A stretch of 64,000 nt of DNA from Planktophila turicensis (GTDB taxonomy: Bacteria; Actinomycetota; Actinomycetes; Nanopelagicales; Nanopelagicaceae): the NCBI GenBank assembly GCA_965234405.1, contig OZ248346.1; one strand, 5' to 3'. The translations under genes and the position numbers were made by a program. A model generated the notes under the pieces. The model did not search any database. It had not been told where the DNA came from and was given only the letters and a program-made list of their open reading frames with translations. Numbering within the stretch: the first letter of the stretch is position 1; the number at the start of each line of letters is the position of its first letter. Below are positions 40,907 to 49,179 of the stretch, in pieces.

Positions 40907-42113
40907 CCTTAGTGGGTACGAATTTCGCAACAGATTCGATGTGATGCGTCATGGGAAAGAGATCAAATGCCCGCATGGAATCGAGTTGGTAGCCGGCATC
41001 GCGTAGGTATCCGGCATCTCGAGCCAGCGCTGCAGGGTCACATGCGACATAGACGATAGCTCGCGGCTTTAACTGCGCGCAATGCGCGATGACATCTTTG
41101 CCGGCACCTTCACGTGGTGGGTCGAGAACGATGACATCTGCAGACGAGAAGCGGGTAATCAACCGTGCAACATCGCCTGTGTAGATATTGACGTTGCTCT
41201 TACCCTCAAAGTTTCGGGCCGCGTCCGCCGTTGCGCTCTTGCTACCCTCGACAATATCTACTGAACCCGATTCACCGATATGAGATAAGAAGCTTGCGGC
41301 AAAGAGGCCGACTCCGCCATAAAGATCAAGAACATGATCTCCTTCGCGCAATTGCGCGTATTGCAGAACTGCCTCTGTTAGTACACGAGGAGCGTCTTTA
41401 TGGCTCTGCCAAAATGATTTCTGGCTGACTTCAAAAGAATTATCCCCTACTGTGTAATGAGCGACATCAGGTCCGTCGCTGATTCGAAGCGGAGATTCAT
41501 CGCGAGAATTGGCAGTTGCGATTGTTCGCTCGCCCGTGTTCGAGATAGAAATATCAATACGTTGATCACCTTTAGCACCGCGTTGAGCGAGCTCTGAATA
41601 ACGCATCTCAGGTACAAGAATTCTGCAATCATCAACGGGGATAATTTTGTGAGAGCGGGCTTGGTAGAAACCCAGAGCGCCAGCCTTGGTAGTAACGGCT
41701 GAGCATCGTGTTCGCCATCCAAGAGGGCCTGCAACTTCTTCGACTTCTACTTCAATATCCATCTTTGCAATTCGTGAGAACTGTTCCGTAATGACATCGC
41801 TCTTCAAGCTGCGTTGGCGTGGAAGAGAAATATGCTGGAAATCGCATCCCCCGCATCCATTTCTATGCGCAAAGCGGCATGGTGCGCTGACGCGATCTTC
41901 TGAAGGTGCGGTGACTTCAATAACGTCGGCACGATTAAATGAGGAGCCCGTGCTGGTTATCTCGATTGTGCACTCTTCGCCAGGAATGCCGTGGCGGACG
42001 AATATAACGGCACCTTCATAGCGAGCGATGAAGTGTCCCCCGTGGGCAACCTTCTCGATTGTTACCTGAATTTTCTGCCCTACTTCGAGCGTTGTTCTCT
42101 TGGTAGATGACAT
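40899..42113 (-). CDS. TRAM-domain class I RNA methyltransferase (RlmD/TrmA type)
   Basis: A 404-residue SAM-dependent 5-methyluridine RNA methyltransferase. Residues 8-65 are a TRAM domain. The Fe-S cysteine set appears as CRFAHRNGCGGCDFQH near residues 75-90. The SAM site is VLDLYGGVGLFAASF. The catalytic motif is VLDPPREGAGKDV, with the nucleophile in VYVACDPAALARD. Whether it modifies tRNA or 23S rRNA cannot be told. The ATG at 42113 is chosen by its leaderless promoter. It is divergent from the TrkA pair. Confidence 0.9.
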   Translation of the reverse strand: MSSTKRTTLEVGQKIQVTIEKVAHGGHFIARYEGAVIFVRHGIPGEECTIEITSTGSSFNRADVIEVTAPSEDRVSAPCRFAHRNGCGGCDFQHISLPRQRSLKSDVITEQFSRIAKMDIEVEVEEVAGPLGWRTRCSAVTTKAGALGFYQARSHKIIPVDDCRILVPEMRYSELAQRGAKGDQRIDISISNTGERTIATANSRDESPLRISDGPDVAHYTVGDNSFEVSQKSFWQSHKDAPRVLTEAVLQYAQLREGDHVLDLYGGVGLFAASFLSHIGESGSVDIVEGSKSATADAARNFEGKSNVNIYTGDVARLITRFSSADVIVLDPPREGAGKDVIAHCAQLKPRAIVYVACDPAALARDAGYLRDAGYQLDSMRAFDLFPMTHHIESVAKFVPTKVS

Positions 42114-42120
42114 GGAGGCA

Positions 42121-42126
42121 AGCCTA
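42121..42126 (-). promoter_or_regulatory. -10 element of a predicted leaderless RNA methyltransferase promoter
   Basis: TAGGCT (minus strand) ends 7 bases before the ATG at 42113. Confidence 0.5.
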
Positions 42127-42167
42127 GTCGAGATCCGAGTATGAGAGATTTTTGGCGCGACCAGTAG

Positions 42168-42173
42168 TAGGTT
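42168..42173 (+). promoter_or_regulatory. -10 element of a predicted leaderless trkA promoter
   Basis: TAGGTT ends 6 bases before the GTG at 42180. Confidence 0.5.
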
Positions 42174-42179
42174 AACCCT

Positions 42180-42839
42180 GTGCATGTTGTCATCATGGGT
42201 TGCGGTCGAGTTGGTTCATCTCTCGCTATTGAACTAGAGGCTGCCGGCCATTCCGTTGCAATTATCGATCAAGCAAAAGAAGCTTTCCGCCGATTGGGTC
42301 CTGACTTTAAGGGCCGCACAATCGTCGGCGTTGGATTCGATAGAGATACTCTCCTTGAGGCAGGTATCGAAGGTGCTCAAGCATTTGCCGCAGTAAGTAA
42401 TGGCGATAACTCAAATATTTTGGCTGCACGTGTGGCGCGCGAAAGTTATGGCGTTACCAATGTTGTGGCCCGCATTTACGATCCAGGTCGCGCAGAAATT
42501 TACCAGCGCCTTGGTATCCCAACAGTTGCAACAGTTATCTGGGCAACAGATCAGATTTTGCGTCGTATCGCACCTGAAGGTGCTCGTTCTGAATGGCGCG
42601 ATGCAACCGGAACTGTTCAACTTCTAGAAGTTCATCCTCATCTCGATTGGTACGGACGTCCAATCTCAGAGCTCGAATCTGCAACACAAGCACGCGTTGC
42701 CTTCCTTACTCGTCTCGGTGAAGGCCTCATCCCTGAACCACAAACTGTTCTTCAAGATGGCGACCTTGTTCACATGACTATCCGTGATGATGGCATGGCC
42801 GCTGCAGAAGAAGCACTTACGCAAGGACCGGGTGAATAG
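42180..42839 (+). CDS. TrkA-type potassium uptake regulator, first copy
   Basis: A 219-residue cytoplasmic subunit that gates a Trk/Ktr potassium channel. Residues 1-130 form the RCK_N Rossmann domain (VVIMGCGRVGSSLAIELEAAGHSVAIID) and residues 140-215 the RCK_C domain. The two adjacent trkA genes correspond to the actinobacterial ceoB/ceoC pair. The channel-forming subunit is not in the window. The GTG start is supported by a leaderless promoter. Confidence 0.92.
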   Translation: MHVVIMGCGRVGSSLAIELEAAGHSVAIIDQAKEAFRRLGPDFKGRTIVGVGFDRDTLLEAGIEGAQAFAAVSNGDNSNILAARVARESYGVTNVVARIYDPGRAEIYQRLGIPTVATVIWATDQILRRIAPEGARSEWRDATGTVQLLEVHPHLDWYGRPISELESATQARVAFLTRLGEGLIPEPQTVLQDGDLVHMTIRDDGMAAAEEALTQGPGE

Positions 42840-42842
42840 TCC

Positions 42843-43502
42843 ATGAGAATCGCTATTGCAGGTGCAGGAAATGTTGGTCGTGCTATTGCCCGCGAACTCC
42901 TTGATAACGGACACCAAGTTCTACTTATCGACCGTGACCCTAAGGCTCTCAAGATTGATTCTGTCCCAGATGCTGAATGGCTTATGGCCGATGCTTGCGA
43001 AATTGCATCCCTCGACAACGCTCAGCTCAATCAATGTGCCGTCTTAGTTGCCGCTACCGGAGATGACAAAGTTAATTTAGTTGCTTCACTTCTTGGAAAG
43101 ACTGAATACGGCGTTCCAAGAGTTGTGGCACGTATTAACCACCCAAAGAATGAATGGCTCTTTGATCAATCGTGGGGTGTAGACGTTGCTGTATCTACTC
43201 CACGCATTATTGCCGCACTTGTTGAAGAAGCGGTCAGCGTCGGAGATGTTGTACGACTCTTCTCATTCCGCCGCGGTCAAGCAAACCTTGTAGAACTCAC
43301 ATTGCCTGATTCATCAACATGTATCGGAAAGACAGTGGAAGAAGTAACACTTCCTGATGATGCTTCCCTTGCCGCAATTGTTCGTGATGGCCGCGTTATT
43401 GCACCGGCACCAAGCGATGTCTTTATTGCAGGAGATGAATTGCTATTTGTGGCCTCTGCAACTGCAGAAGATTTGATTAAGGGCTGCTTTATCGCTCAGT
43501 AG
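42843..43502 (+). CDS. TrkA-type potassium uptake regulator, second copy
   Basis: A 219-residue paralogue of the preceding gene, 3 bases downstream, with MRIAIAGAGNVGRAIARELLDNGHQVLLIDRD as its nucleotide-binding start and an RCK_C domain ending in GDELLFVASATAEDL. The two probably form a hetero-oligomeric gating ring. Its end overlaps the convergent DUF3159 gene by 14 bases. Confidence 0.92.
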   Translation: MRIAIAGAGNVGRAIARELLDNGHQVLLIDRDPKALKIDSVPDAEWLMADACEIASLDNAQLNQCAVLVAATGDDKVNLVASLLGKTEYGVPRVVARINHPKNEWLFDQSWGVDVAVSTPRIIAALVEEAVSVGDVVRLFSFRRGQANLVELTLPDSSTCIGKTVEEVTLPDDASLAAIVRDGRVIAPAPSDVFIAGDELLFVASATAEDLIKGCFIAQ

Positions 43503-44103
43503 TTCGTTGTGGCGCGTTCTTTAAAATCAGCCACGATCCATATGCAGTTGCAATAAAGAGTGGATATCCCATTGCTAGATTTACCGTGCCAAGTAGATTG
43601 ACATTGCCACTCTTGTAAATTGGATACTGCACAGCAATACGAGTGAAGAACATCGCAACCCAGAGCCAGCTCGCCAAGGTATATGCACGCTTACGTTCAG
43701 GATGGTTTCTCCATGTGAGGTTCTCACCAAGAATCGGCCCCAACATCACACCAAGAATCGGCCATCCAGCAAGGTTTGCAATGAGATAAACAGTTCCGTA
43801 CCCAAGGTTGGTAAGTAACTTAGGGATATATAGATCGCTGGCATTGCCTGTTCGGTTGGCAAACCAAGCACAGATCAGAACGCCGATAAATCCGCTGAGA
43901 GCATGCTGGATGGTGTCCTTCATCGCCAATCGAATGATTGTCAGAAGTGCTGAAACAGCGATTGAAGCAATAAGTGCTGTTTGTAGCTCCTTTGAGATGT
44001 TGAATACAACTAAGAAGATGACCGATGGAATTCCAGAATCAATCAGACCTTTTTTGCCACCGAATGCTGCAAGTACCTTTTCGCGATCTTCGTGTTGGCT
44101 CAT
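43489..44103 (-). CDS. DUF3159 domain-containing membrane protein
   Basis: A 204-residue integral membrane protein with about five TM helices. The KVLAAFGGKKGLIDSGIPSVIFLVVFN opening, the loop HALSGFIGVLICAWFANRTG and GPILGENLTWRNHPERKRAY are typical of DUF3159, an actinobacterial family found between the trkA pair and dut. The function is unknown. The ATG overlaps the dut stop by 4 bases, so the two are coupled. Confidence 0.9.
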   Translation of the reverse strand: MSQHEDREKVLAAFGGKKGLIDSGIPSVIFLVVFNISKELQTALIASIAVSALLTIIRLAMKDTIQHALSGFIGVLICAWFANRTGNASDLYIPKLLTNLGYGTVYLIANLAGWPILGVMLGPILGENLTWRNHPERKRAYTLASWLWVAMFFTRIAVQYPIYKSGNVNLLGTVNLAMGYPLFIATAYGSWLILKNAPQRTTER

Positions 44104-44543
44104 TGACGACCCGTCGATCCAAATCCACCTGTGCCGCGGCCCGATCCAGGCAATTCATCAACTTCTACAAAATGTGCGCGTTCTACCTTTTGGAAAACTA
44201 ACTGCGCAATCCTGTCGCCGCGCTTAAAGGTGACACTCTCTTTAGGGTCGTGATTAATCATGATGCATTGCAACTCTCCGCGATATCCCGCATCAACGGT
44301 GCCGGGTGCATTGACCATTGTGACGCCATGCTTAATTGCTAAACCAGAACGCGGGTGAACCAGTGCTACATATCCATCCGGCAGTGCGATTGAAATCCCA
44401 GTGGGAACGAGTGCGCGCTCCCCCGGAGCCAAAGTGATGTCGATGCGAGAGACGATATCTGCTCCAGCATCTCCGCCTTTTGAGTACTGAGGCAATGGAA
44501 GATCAGGATCGAGCCTCTTAATCAATACTTGAAATTCGTTCAT
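44100..44543 (-). CDS. dut: dUTP diphosphatase
   Basis: Hydrolyses dUTP to dUMP and pyrophosphate, keeping uracil out of DNA. The 147-residue trimeric enzyme shows all five family motifs: GDAGADI, HPRSGLAIKHG, NAPGTVDAGYRGE (catalytic Asp, substrate Tyr), KRGDRIAQLVF and the C-terminal GSGRGTGGFGSTGR arm. It overlaps the upstream thioesterase by 4 bases. Confidence 0.96.
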   Translation of the reverse strand: MNEFQVLIKRLDPDLPLPQYSKGGDAGADIVSRIDITLAPGERALVPTGISIALPDGYVALVHPRSGLAIKHGVTMVNAPGTVDAGYRGELQCIMINHDPKESVTFKRGDRIAQLVFQKVERAHFVEVDELPGSGRGTGGFGSTGRQ

Positions 44544-45124
44544 GGGTTGATATCAAACTCTGGATCTACAAAGTTAAGAAGTTCAGGATTCTTGCGCAGA
44601 GCTTCCATGTATTCGGCAGGCGCATTTTCAAGGAAGTGTTTCATCGGAACAATGACGAAGAGAGCCGCGGCACGCACTGCTACTTCTCCATCAGGGCCTC
44701 CAAGGCGCCCTTCAGCTTCGGAATACACCTTGCGATTTACTTGTCCTGTAATTCGGGCAGTGATGTGAAGTTTTGTTCCAATCGGGACAGGTTTAAGAAA
44801 ATCTGTTTCTAAGCGCGCAGTAACTGCTGGGGCGCGAAGAAGCCACATAAGTTTTCCAAGAGCTTCATCAAATGCTAGAGATAAGAGCCCGCCATGAGCC
44901 AAGCCAGGCGCTCCTTGGTGATTTTCTGTGACGACAAAATCTGCAGTGATATCTGCGCCTTCTCCGACATGAGCGACAAGATGTAAGCCGGTCGGGTGAA
45001 GTTCTCCACACCCGAAGCAGTGTTTAAAGTGGGATGGAATCTGGGTTCCAGTTGCCGGCGACATTGGATGTCGAGCAGGAATCTCGGCTCCCTCGGGAGG
45101 CGTAGTGCTTGCAACGCGACTCAT
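44540..45124 (-). CDS. PaaI/hotdog-fold thioesterase
   Basis: A 194-residue acyl-CoA thioesterase-like protein. The hotdog core starts after a short N-terminal region containing FKHCFGCGELHPTGLHL. The catalytic loop reads HQGAPGLAHGGLLSLAFDEALG, like the HGG motif of the PaaI family. The substrate is unknown. It heads the minus-strand operon thioesterase-dut-DUF3159 from a leaderless promoter, divergent from DUF3093. Confidence 0.86.
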   Translation of the reverse strand: MSRVASTTPPEGAEIPARHPMSPATGTQIPSHFKHCFGCGELHPTGLHLVAHVGEGADITADFVVTENHQGAPGLAHGGLLSLAFDEALGKLMWLLRAPAVTARLETDFLKPVPIGTKLHITARITGQVNRKVYSEAEGRLGGPDGEVAVRAAALFVIVPMKHFLENAPAEYMEALRKNPELLNFVDPEFDINP

Positions 45125-45130
45125 GTATGT

Positions 45131-45136
45131 AGATTA
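45131..45136 (-). promoter_or_regulatory. -10 element of a predicted leaderless thioesterase promoter
   Basis: TAATCT (minus strand) ends 6 bases before the ATG at 45124. Confidence 0.5.
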
Positions 45137-45153
45137 CTTGATGAATAGAGAGA

Positions 45154-45159
45154 TAACCT
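45154..45159 (+). promoter_or_regulatory. -10 element of a predicted leaderless DUF3093 promoter
   Basis: TAACCT ends 7 bases before the GTG at 45167. Confidence 0.5.
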
Positions 45160-45166
45160 AGACCTC

Positions 45167-45619
45167 GTGGCGAAAAGTGAAGTGATATTCAAGGAAGTAA
45201 TTCGTCCACCACTATGGCTCTTAGCCTTTATCTACTTCATGTTTCTCTCACTTGTTGTCGCCATTTGGGCGGCTCTTGATAATCGATCTGCGCTCATTGC
45301 TTTGATTTTGGCAACTGTCGCACTCATCACTATCGCTCGTTCAGCGCGATCTGAAATAGTGGTTACTGAGAACGAGCTACGCGTTGGCCGAGCTCATATC
45401 GAGTTGAAATATCTTTCAAAAGTTGAGCAAATCGATACTCAGCAGATGAGGCTACTTCGGACTCGAGATGCAGATCCGGCAGCTTATCTAGCGATTACCT
45501 TCTGGATTTCAACCGGTGTGAAGATCACGTTACAAGATGACCGTGATCCCACTCCGTATTGGTTGGTAAGTTGTAAGAATTCGAAAGAGCTTACGAGCAC
45601 TCTTTACAAATTGCTTTAG
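45167..45619 (+). CDS. DUF3093 domain-containing membrane protein
   Basis: A 150-residue protein: two TM helices at about residues 15-60, then a soluble domain with VTENELRVGRAHIELKYL and PAYLAITFWISTGVKITLQDDRDPTPYWLVS. This is the DUF3093 family, conserved in Actinobacteria next to dut. Its function is unknown. It overlaps the convergent DUF4193 gene by 29 bases. Confidence 0.88.
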   Translation: MAKSEVIFKEVIRPPLWLLAFIYFMFLSLVVAIWAALDNRSALIALILATVALITIARSARSEIVVTENELRVGRAHIELKYLSKVEQIDTQQMRLLRTRDADPAAYLAITFWISTGVKITLQDDRDPTPYWLVSCKNSKELTSTLYKLL

Positions 45620-45887
45620 CGCCTTCGCCCTTAGCAAGTTGTGTAATGTGATGAATCAAGAAACAACGTGAACAGGTAAATTCATCAACCTGAACTGGAA
45701 CTACTCGAACAGCTAATTGCTCACCCGATAGGTCAGCGCCTGGAAGTTCAAGATTCTCTGCAGCTTCTGCCTCATCAACATCGATCTGTCCTGATTGTGC
45801 ATCAACGCGCTTAGCTTTGAGTTCTTCTAACGATTCCTCGTGAAGCTCCTCGTCGGTCTTTCTAGGTGTGTCGTAATCTGTTGCCAC
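45591..45887 (-). CDS. DUF4193 domain-containing protein
   Basis: A 98-residue acidic protein of the actinobacterial DUF4193 family, which begins MATDYDxPR; that start corresponds to the GTG at 45887. GAGGTGAG lies upstream. The middle is rich in Glu and Asp, and the C-terminus is a four-cysteine zinc-ribbon-like segment (FTCSRCF and AICKECS). The function is unknown. An upstream in-frame GTG at 45896 is less likely. Confidence 0.88.
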   Translation of the reverse strand: MATDYDTPRKTDEELHEESLEELKAKRVDAQSGQIDVDEAEAAENLELPGADLSGEQLAVRVVPVQVDEFTCSRCFLIHHITQLAKGEGAKAICKECS

Positions 45888-45999
45888 TGCTCTCACCTCG
45901 CTTCCGTACTTTTCTCATGAGCGGGTCTAATTACCCGGCATGCGCGAATAGTGGCGCATTCTTTGCTCTATAGACGATACAACACTCGGCGTGTCGTCT

Positions 46000-47466
46000 T
46001 TATTCCTGCTTTGCCGTGGCTTTTTCAATCGCTTTGGCTAATCCACCATCGACATAGGCATGAATTGCGGTGCCTTCTGCAAGATGTTCTTCGCTCAAGA
46101 TCTCACCTTGTTCATGGATCGCACTTACGAGGTCTCCGCGGTTATACGGAATGACTGTTGTGATTTCTACGCTGGGATGCGGCAGAGACTTTTCAATGGC
46201 GTGAACAAGTCCTTCAACTCCGAAGCCAGAACGGACCGAGAACGCATAACTATTTGGCTCTTTTCGCAGAATTTCCATAACCACATCCGGGCTTGCGATA
46301 TCCACCTTATTGATTGCGATGATTTCAGGGATATCTCCCCCACCGATTTCAGTGATGACTTGTCGTACAGCGCGAATTTGTTCAAAGGGATCAGGGTGTG
46401 AGCCGTCAACGACATGCACAATTAGGTCTGCGCCCGACACTTCTTCAAGAGTTGATTTGAAGGCATCGACCAATTGATGCGGAAGGTGGCGCACAAAACC
46501 TACGGTGTCAGAGAGTGTGTAAACGCGACCATCTGCGGTCTCAGACTTACGAACAGTTGGATCAAGCGTTGCAAAGAGCGCGTTTTCAACGAGCACGCCG
46601 GCACCGGTTAAGGCGTTGAGGAGAGATGATTTTCCAGCATTGGTGTATCCAGCAATAGCAACAGATGGGATATTGAAACGCTTTCGCTCTTGTCGTTTTG
46701 TATCGCGAGACACTTTCATCTCAGCGATTTCACGACGTAGCTTTGCCATCTTGTCACGAATACGACGGCGATCAGTTTCAATCTTTGTCTCACCAGGTCC
46801 GCGACCACCAATGCCGGCACCACCTGCAGCGCGACCACCAACCTGGCGCGAAAGAGAATCTCCCCAACCGCGAAGGCGTGGGAGTAGATATGCAATCTGG
46901 GCTAGCTCTACTTGAGCCTTACCTTCTTTACTCTTGGCATGCTGAGCAAAGATATCGAGAATCAAGGCAACGCGATCAACGACCTTTACCTTCAACTTAT
47001 CTTCAAGAGTTCGAAGCTGTGCCGGTGAAAGTTCTCCGTCGCAAACAACAGTGTCAGCGCCCGTTGCAACGACAATCTGCCTGAGTTCAATCAACTTTCC
47101 TGAACCAATATATGTTGCAGGATCCGGGCGATCGCGACGTTGAATCAACGCTTCTAGAACTTCAGAGCCCGCAGTCTCTGCCAGCGCCTTAAGTTCGGCC
47201 ATTGAATTCTCAGCCATCTCAGCTGTTCCTTCAGTCCAGACACCAACAAGCACAACGCGCTCTAACTGTAATTGGCGATATTCAGCTTCAGAGATATCTT
47301 GAAGTTCAGTGGAAAATCCCTTGATTCTTCGAAGCGCATTACGGTCAGAAAGTTCTTGTTGCTCATTCTCCTGAAAATCACTCTCATCGTAATCAAAATC
47401 TGAGGCAACTCGTGCGCTCTCGCGCAGGAGCTCATCGAATAGCTTGTCGTAACCGTCGTCAGTCAT
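46000..47466 (-). CDS. hflX: Ribosome-associated GTPase HflX
   Basis: A 488-residue GTPase that splits or rescues stalled ribosomes. The N-terminal ATP-binding-like domain contains TYIGSGKLIEL and VVCDGELSPAQLRTLE. A glycine-rich linker with GPGETKIETDRRRIRDK precedes the G domain, which has G1 GYTNAGKSSLLNAL, G3 DTVGFVRHLP and G4 INKVD. Its ATG follows the dapF stop with a one-base overlap. About 110 bases of intergenic DNA follow it. Confidence 0.95.
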   Translation of the reverse strand: MTDDGYDKLFDELLRESARVASDFDYDESDFQENEQQELSDRNALRRIKGFSTELQDISEAEYRQLQLERVVLVGVWTEGTAEMAENSMAELKALAETAGSEVLEALIQRRDRPDPATYIGSGKLIELRQIVVATGADTVVCDGELSPAQLRTLEDKLKVKVVDRVALILDIFAQHAKSKEGKAQVELAQIAYLLPRLRGWGDSLSRQVGGRAAGGAGIGGRGPGETKIETDRRRIRDKMAKLRREIAEMKVSRDTKRQERKRFNIPSVAIAGYTNAGKSSLLNALTGAGVLVENALFATLDPTVRKSETADGRVYTLSDTVGFVRHLPHQLVDAFKSTLEEVSGADLIVHVVDGSHPDPFEQIRAVRQVITEIGGGDIPEIIAINKVDIASPDVVMEILRKEPNSYAFSVRSGFGVEGLVHAIEKSLPHPSVEITTVIPYNRGDLVSAIHEQGEILSEEHLAEGTAIHAYVDGGLAKAIEKATAKQE

Positions 47467-48272
47467 TACGACAAGTACTTTGTGAGGTCGTGATCTTCGA
47501 GGATAACGGCAGGACCTGTAAGGGTTGCATTGGAGTGTCCATCAATATCGACGATGAGGCGGCCACCTGGTGGGTAAATGGTCCAACGCGATGGAAGCTT
47601 TCCATTTGTCCTAAGTGTTGCTGCAAGTGCAACTGCACATGTGCCGGTTCCACAAGAACGAGTCTCGCCGCTTCCGCGTTCGTGAACCCGCATCTTTGCT
47701 TCAAAGTTCGGCAAGATTTCTACAAATTCGACATTGACGCCTTCAGGATATGACGATGCTGGCGAAACAGCAGGTGCATCAGCGAGTGAACCAATATCGT
47801 CCATGGAATCTACAAAGACAACGGCGTGCGGGTTACCGACATTGATGTTGAATCCACTCCAGGTATGACCATTATTTGAAGCTTCGACTTCTTCCATCTC
47901 ATCGGTGACATGTCCCATATTTACTGAGATATCCCCCTCGCGAGGTACACGCAGATGTTTGATTCCGGCACGAGTATCAATGGCGAAAATTCCTTCGGGC
48001 TGGATATCCCGAGTGACCAGATATTTAGCCATCACGCGGATTCCATTGCCACACATCTCTGCAATCGAACCATCGGCATTGCGGTAATCCATAAACCACT
48101 TACCGTCGGCCTTAGTAATGCGGATAAATCCATCTGCACCGATTCCAGTACTGCGGTTACAAATAGCAGATATTTGAGCCTCTGAAATCGTGAATGAATT
48201 TTCTGGGTCATAGACCAGCACGAAGTCATTTTCGGTGCCGTGGCCGTAAGTGCCGATTACTGGGTTGGTCAT
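47466..48272 (-). CDS. dapF: Diaminopimelate epimerase
   Basis: Converts LL- to meso-diaminopimelate for lysine and peptidoglycan synthesis. The 268-residue enzyme has both active-site cysteines, in EMCGNGIRVM near residue 73 and in ETRSCGTGTCAVAL near residue 215, on the two halves of the pseudo-symmetric fold. It sits 4 bases after miaA and abuts hflX in one minus-strand operon. Confidence 0.95.
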   Translation of the reverse strand: MTNPVIGTYGHGTENDFVLVYDPENSFTISEAQISAICNRSTGIGADGFIRITKADGKWFMDYRNADGSIAEMCGNGIRVMAKYLVTRDIQPEGIFAIDTRAGIKHLRVPREGDISVNMGHVTDEMEEVEASNNGHTWSGFNINVGNPHAVVFVDSMDDIGSLADAPAVSPASSYPEGVNVEFVEILPNFEAKMRVHERGSGETRSCGTGTCAVALAATLRTNGKLPSRWTIYPPGGRLIVDIDGHSNATLTGPAVILEDHDLTKYLS

Positions 48273-48276
48273 GATG

Positions 48277-49179
48277 CTAGGAGTTTATCTTCTGGAGGAT
48301 AGTTTCGAGACGTGGTTGATGTTGGGCAACCCATTGAATACGCGCATCACGTGAGAACCAGGTCTCTTGGCGACGGGCATACTGACGGCTTGCGCGCTTT
48401 GTATCTTCCTTGGCTTCGATTTCACTCATGGTTCCATCACGCATCGCAATGATTTGGGCATACCCAAGTGCACGTTGAGCTGTGACTCCGTCGCGGATAC
48501 CTTGAGAAATCAATCGATCTACTTCGCCGACAAAACCTGCATCCCACATGCGATCGACTCGAAGGTCGATTCGCTCGCGCAGATGCTCGCGGTCCATGAC
48601 AAGGCCAAATTGAAGGGCGTCGGGATAGCGAGAACTATCTTCGCGAGGAAGATTGGCGGTAAATGGTTGACCAGTAATCTCAATAACTTCTAGCGCGCGG
48701 ATGATGCGTCGTGTATTTGCTCGATCAATCGCCAAAGCTGCTGCCGGATCCAACTCTTCCAATCGAGAAAAAAGCGCAGCCGATCCAAACTCTTCCACTT
48801 CAGCCTCAAGCTTTGCGCGCACGGCAGGATCTGTATCTGGAAAATTGAGGTCATCGAGAATCGCTTTGATGTACAGGCCAGTGCCTCCCACAATCACAGC
48901 ATCTTTTCCGCGGGAGTGAATTTCTGTAATCGCAGCGCGAGCATGTTCTTGATACCAAGCAACGGTGGAATCTTGATTTACATCGAGAACATCAAGAAGG
49001 TGGTGCGGGATTCCGCCACGCTCTGCTTCAGGCAACTTTGCAGTTCCAATATCCATGCCGCGATAGAGCTGCATCGAATCAGCGTTGATAATTTCAGCGC
49101 CCAGCTCTTGTGCTATTTCTATTGCGATATCGCTCTTGCCTGTGGCAGTAGCCCCACAGATGACAATTACTCGGTTCAC
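48277..49179 (-). CDS. miaA: tRNA dimethylallyltransferase
   Basis: Transfers a dimethylallyl group to A37 of tRNAs reading UNN codons. The 300-residue enzyme shows the P-loop GATATGKSDIAIEIA, the INADSMQLYRGMDIGTAK region, GGTGLYIKAIL and a C-terminal RQYARRQETWFS segment. Its start overlaps miaB by 4 bases, and the two gene products act in sequence on the same base. Confidence 0.95.
   Translation of the reverse strand: MNRVIVICGATATGKSDIAIEIAQELGAEIINADSMQLYRGMDIGTAKLPEAERGGIPHHLLDVLDVNQDSTVAWYQEHARAAITEIHSRGKDAVIVGGTGLYIKAILDDLNFPDTDPAVRAKLEAEVEEFGSAALFSRLEELDPAAALAIDRANTRRIIRALEVIEITGQPFTANLPREDSSRYPDALQFGLVMDREHLRERIDLRVDRMWDAGFVGEVDRLISQGIRDGVTAQRALGYAQIIAMRDGTMSEIEAKEDTKRASRQYARRQETWFSRDARIQWVAQHQPRLETILQKINS

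Noticed and set aside
45930..45995. Two inverted repeats (ATGCGC...GCGCAT and GACGA...TCGTC) after hflX as terminators
   Set aside because: Stems are short or interrupted and neither is followed by a T-run on the hflX strand. They may be part of the DUF4193 leader but nothing firm can be said.
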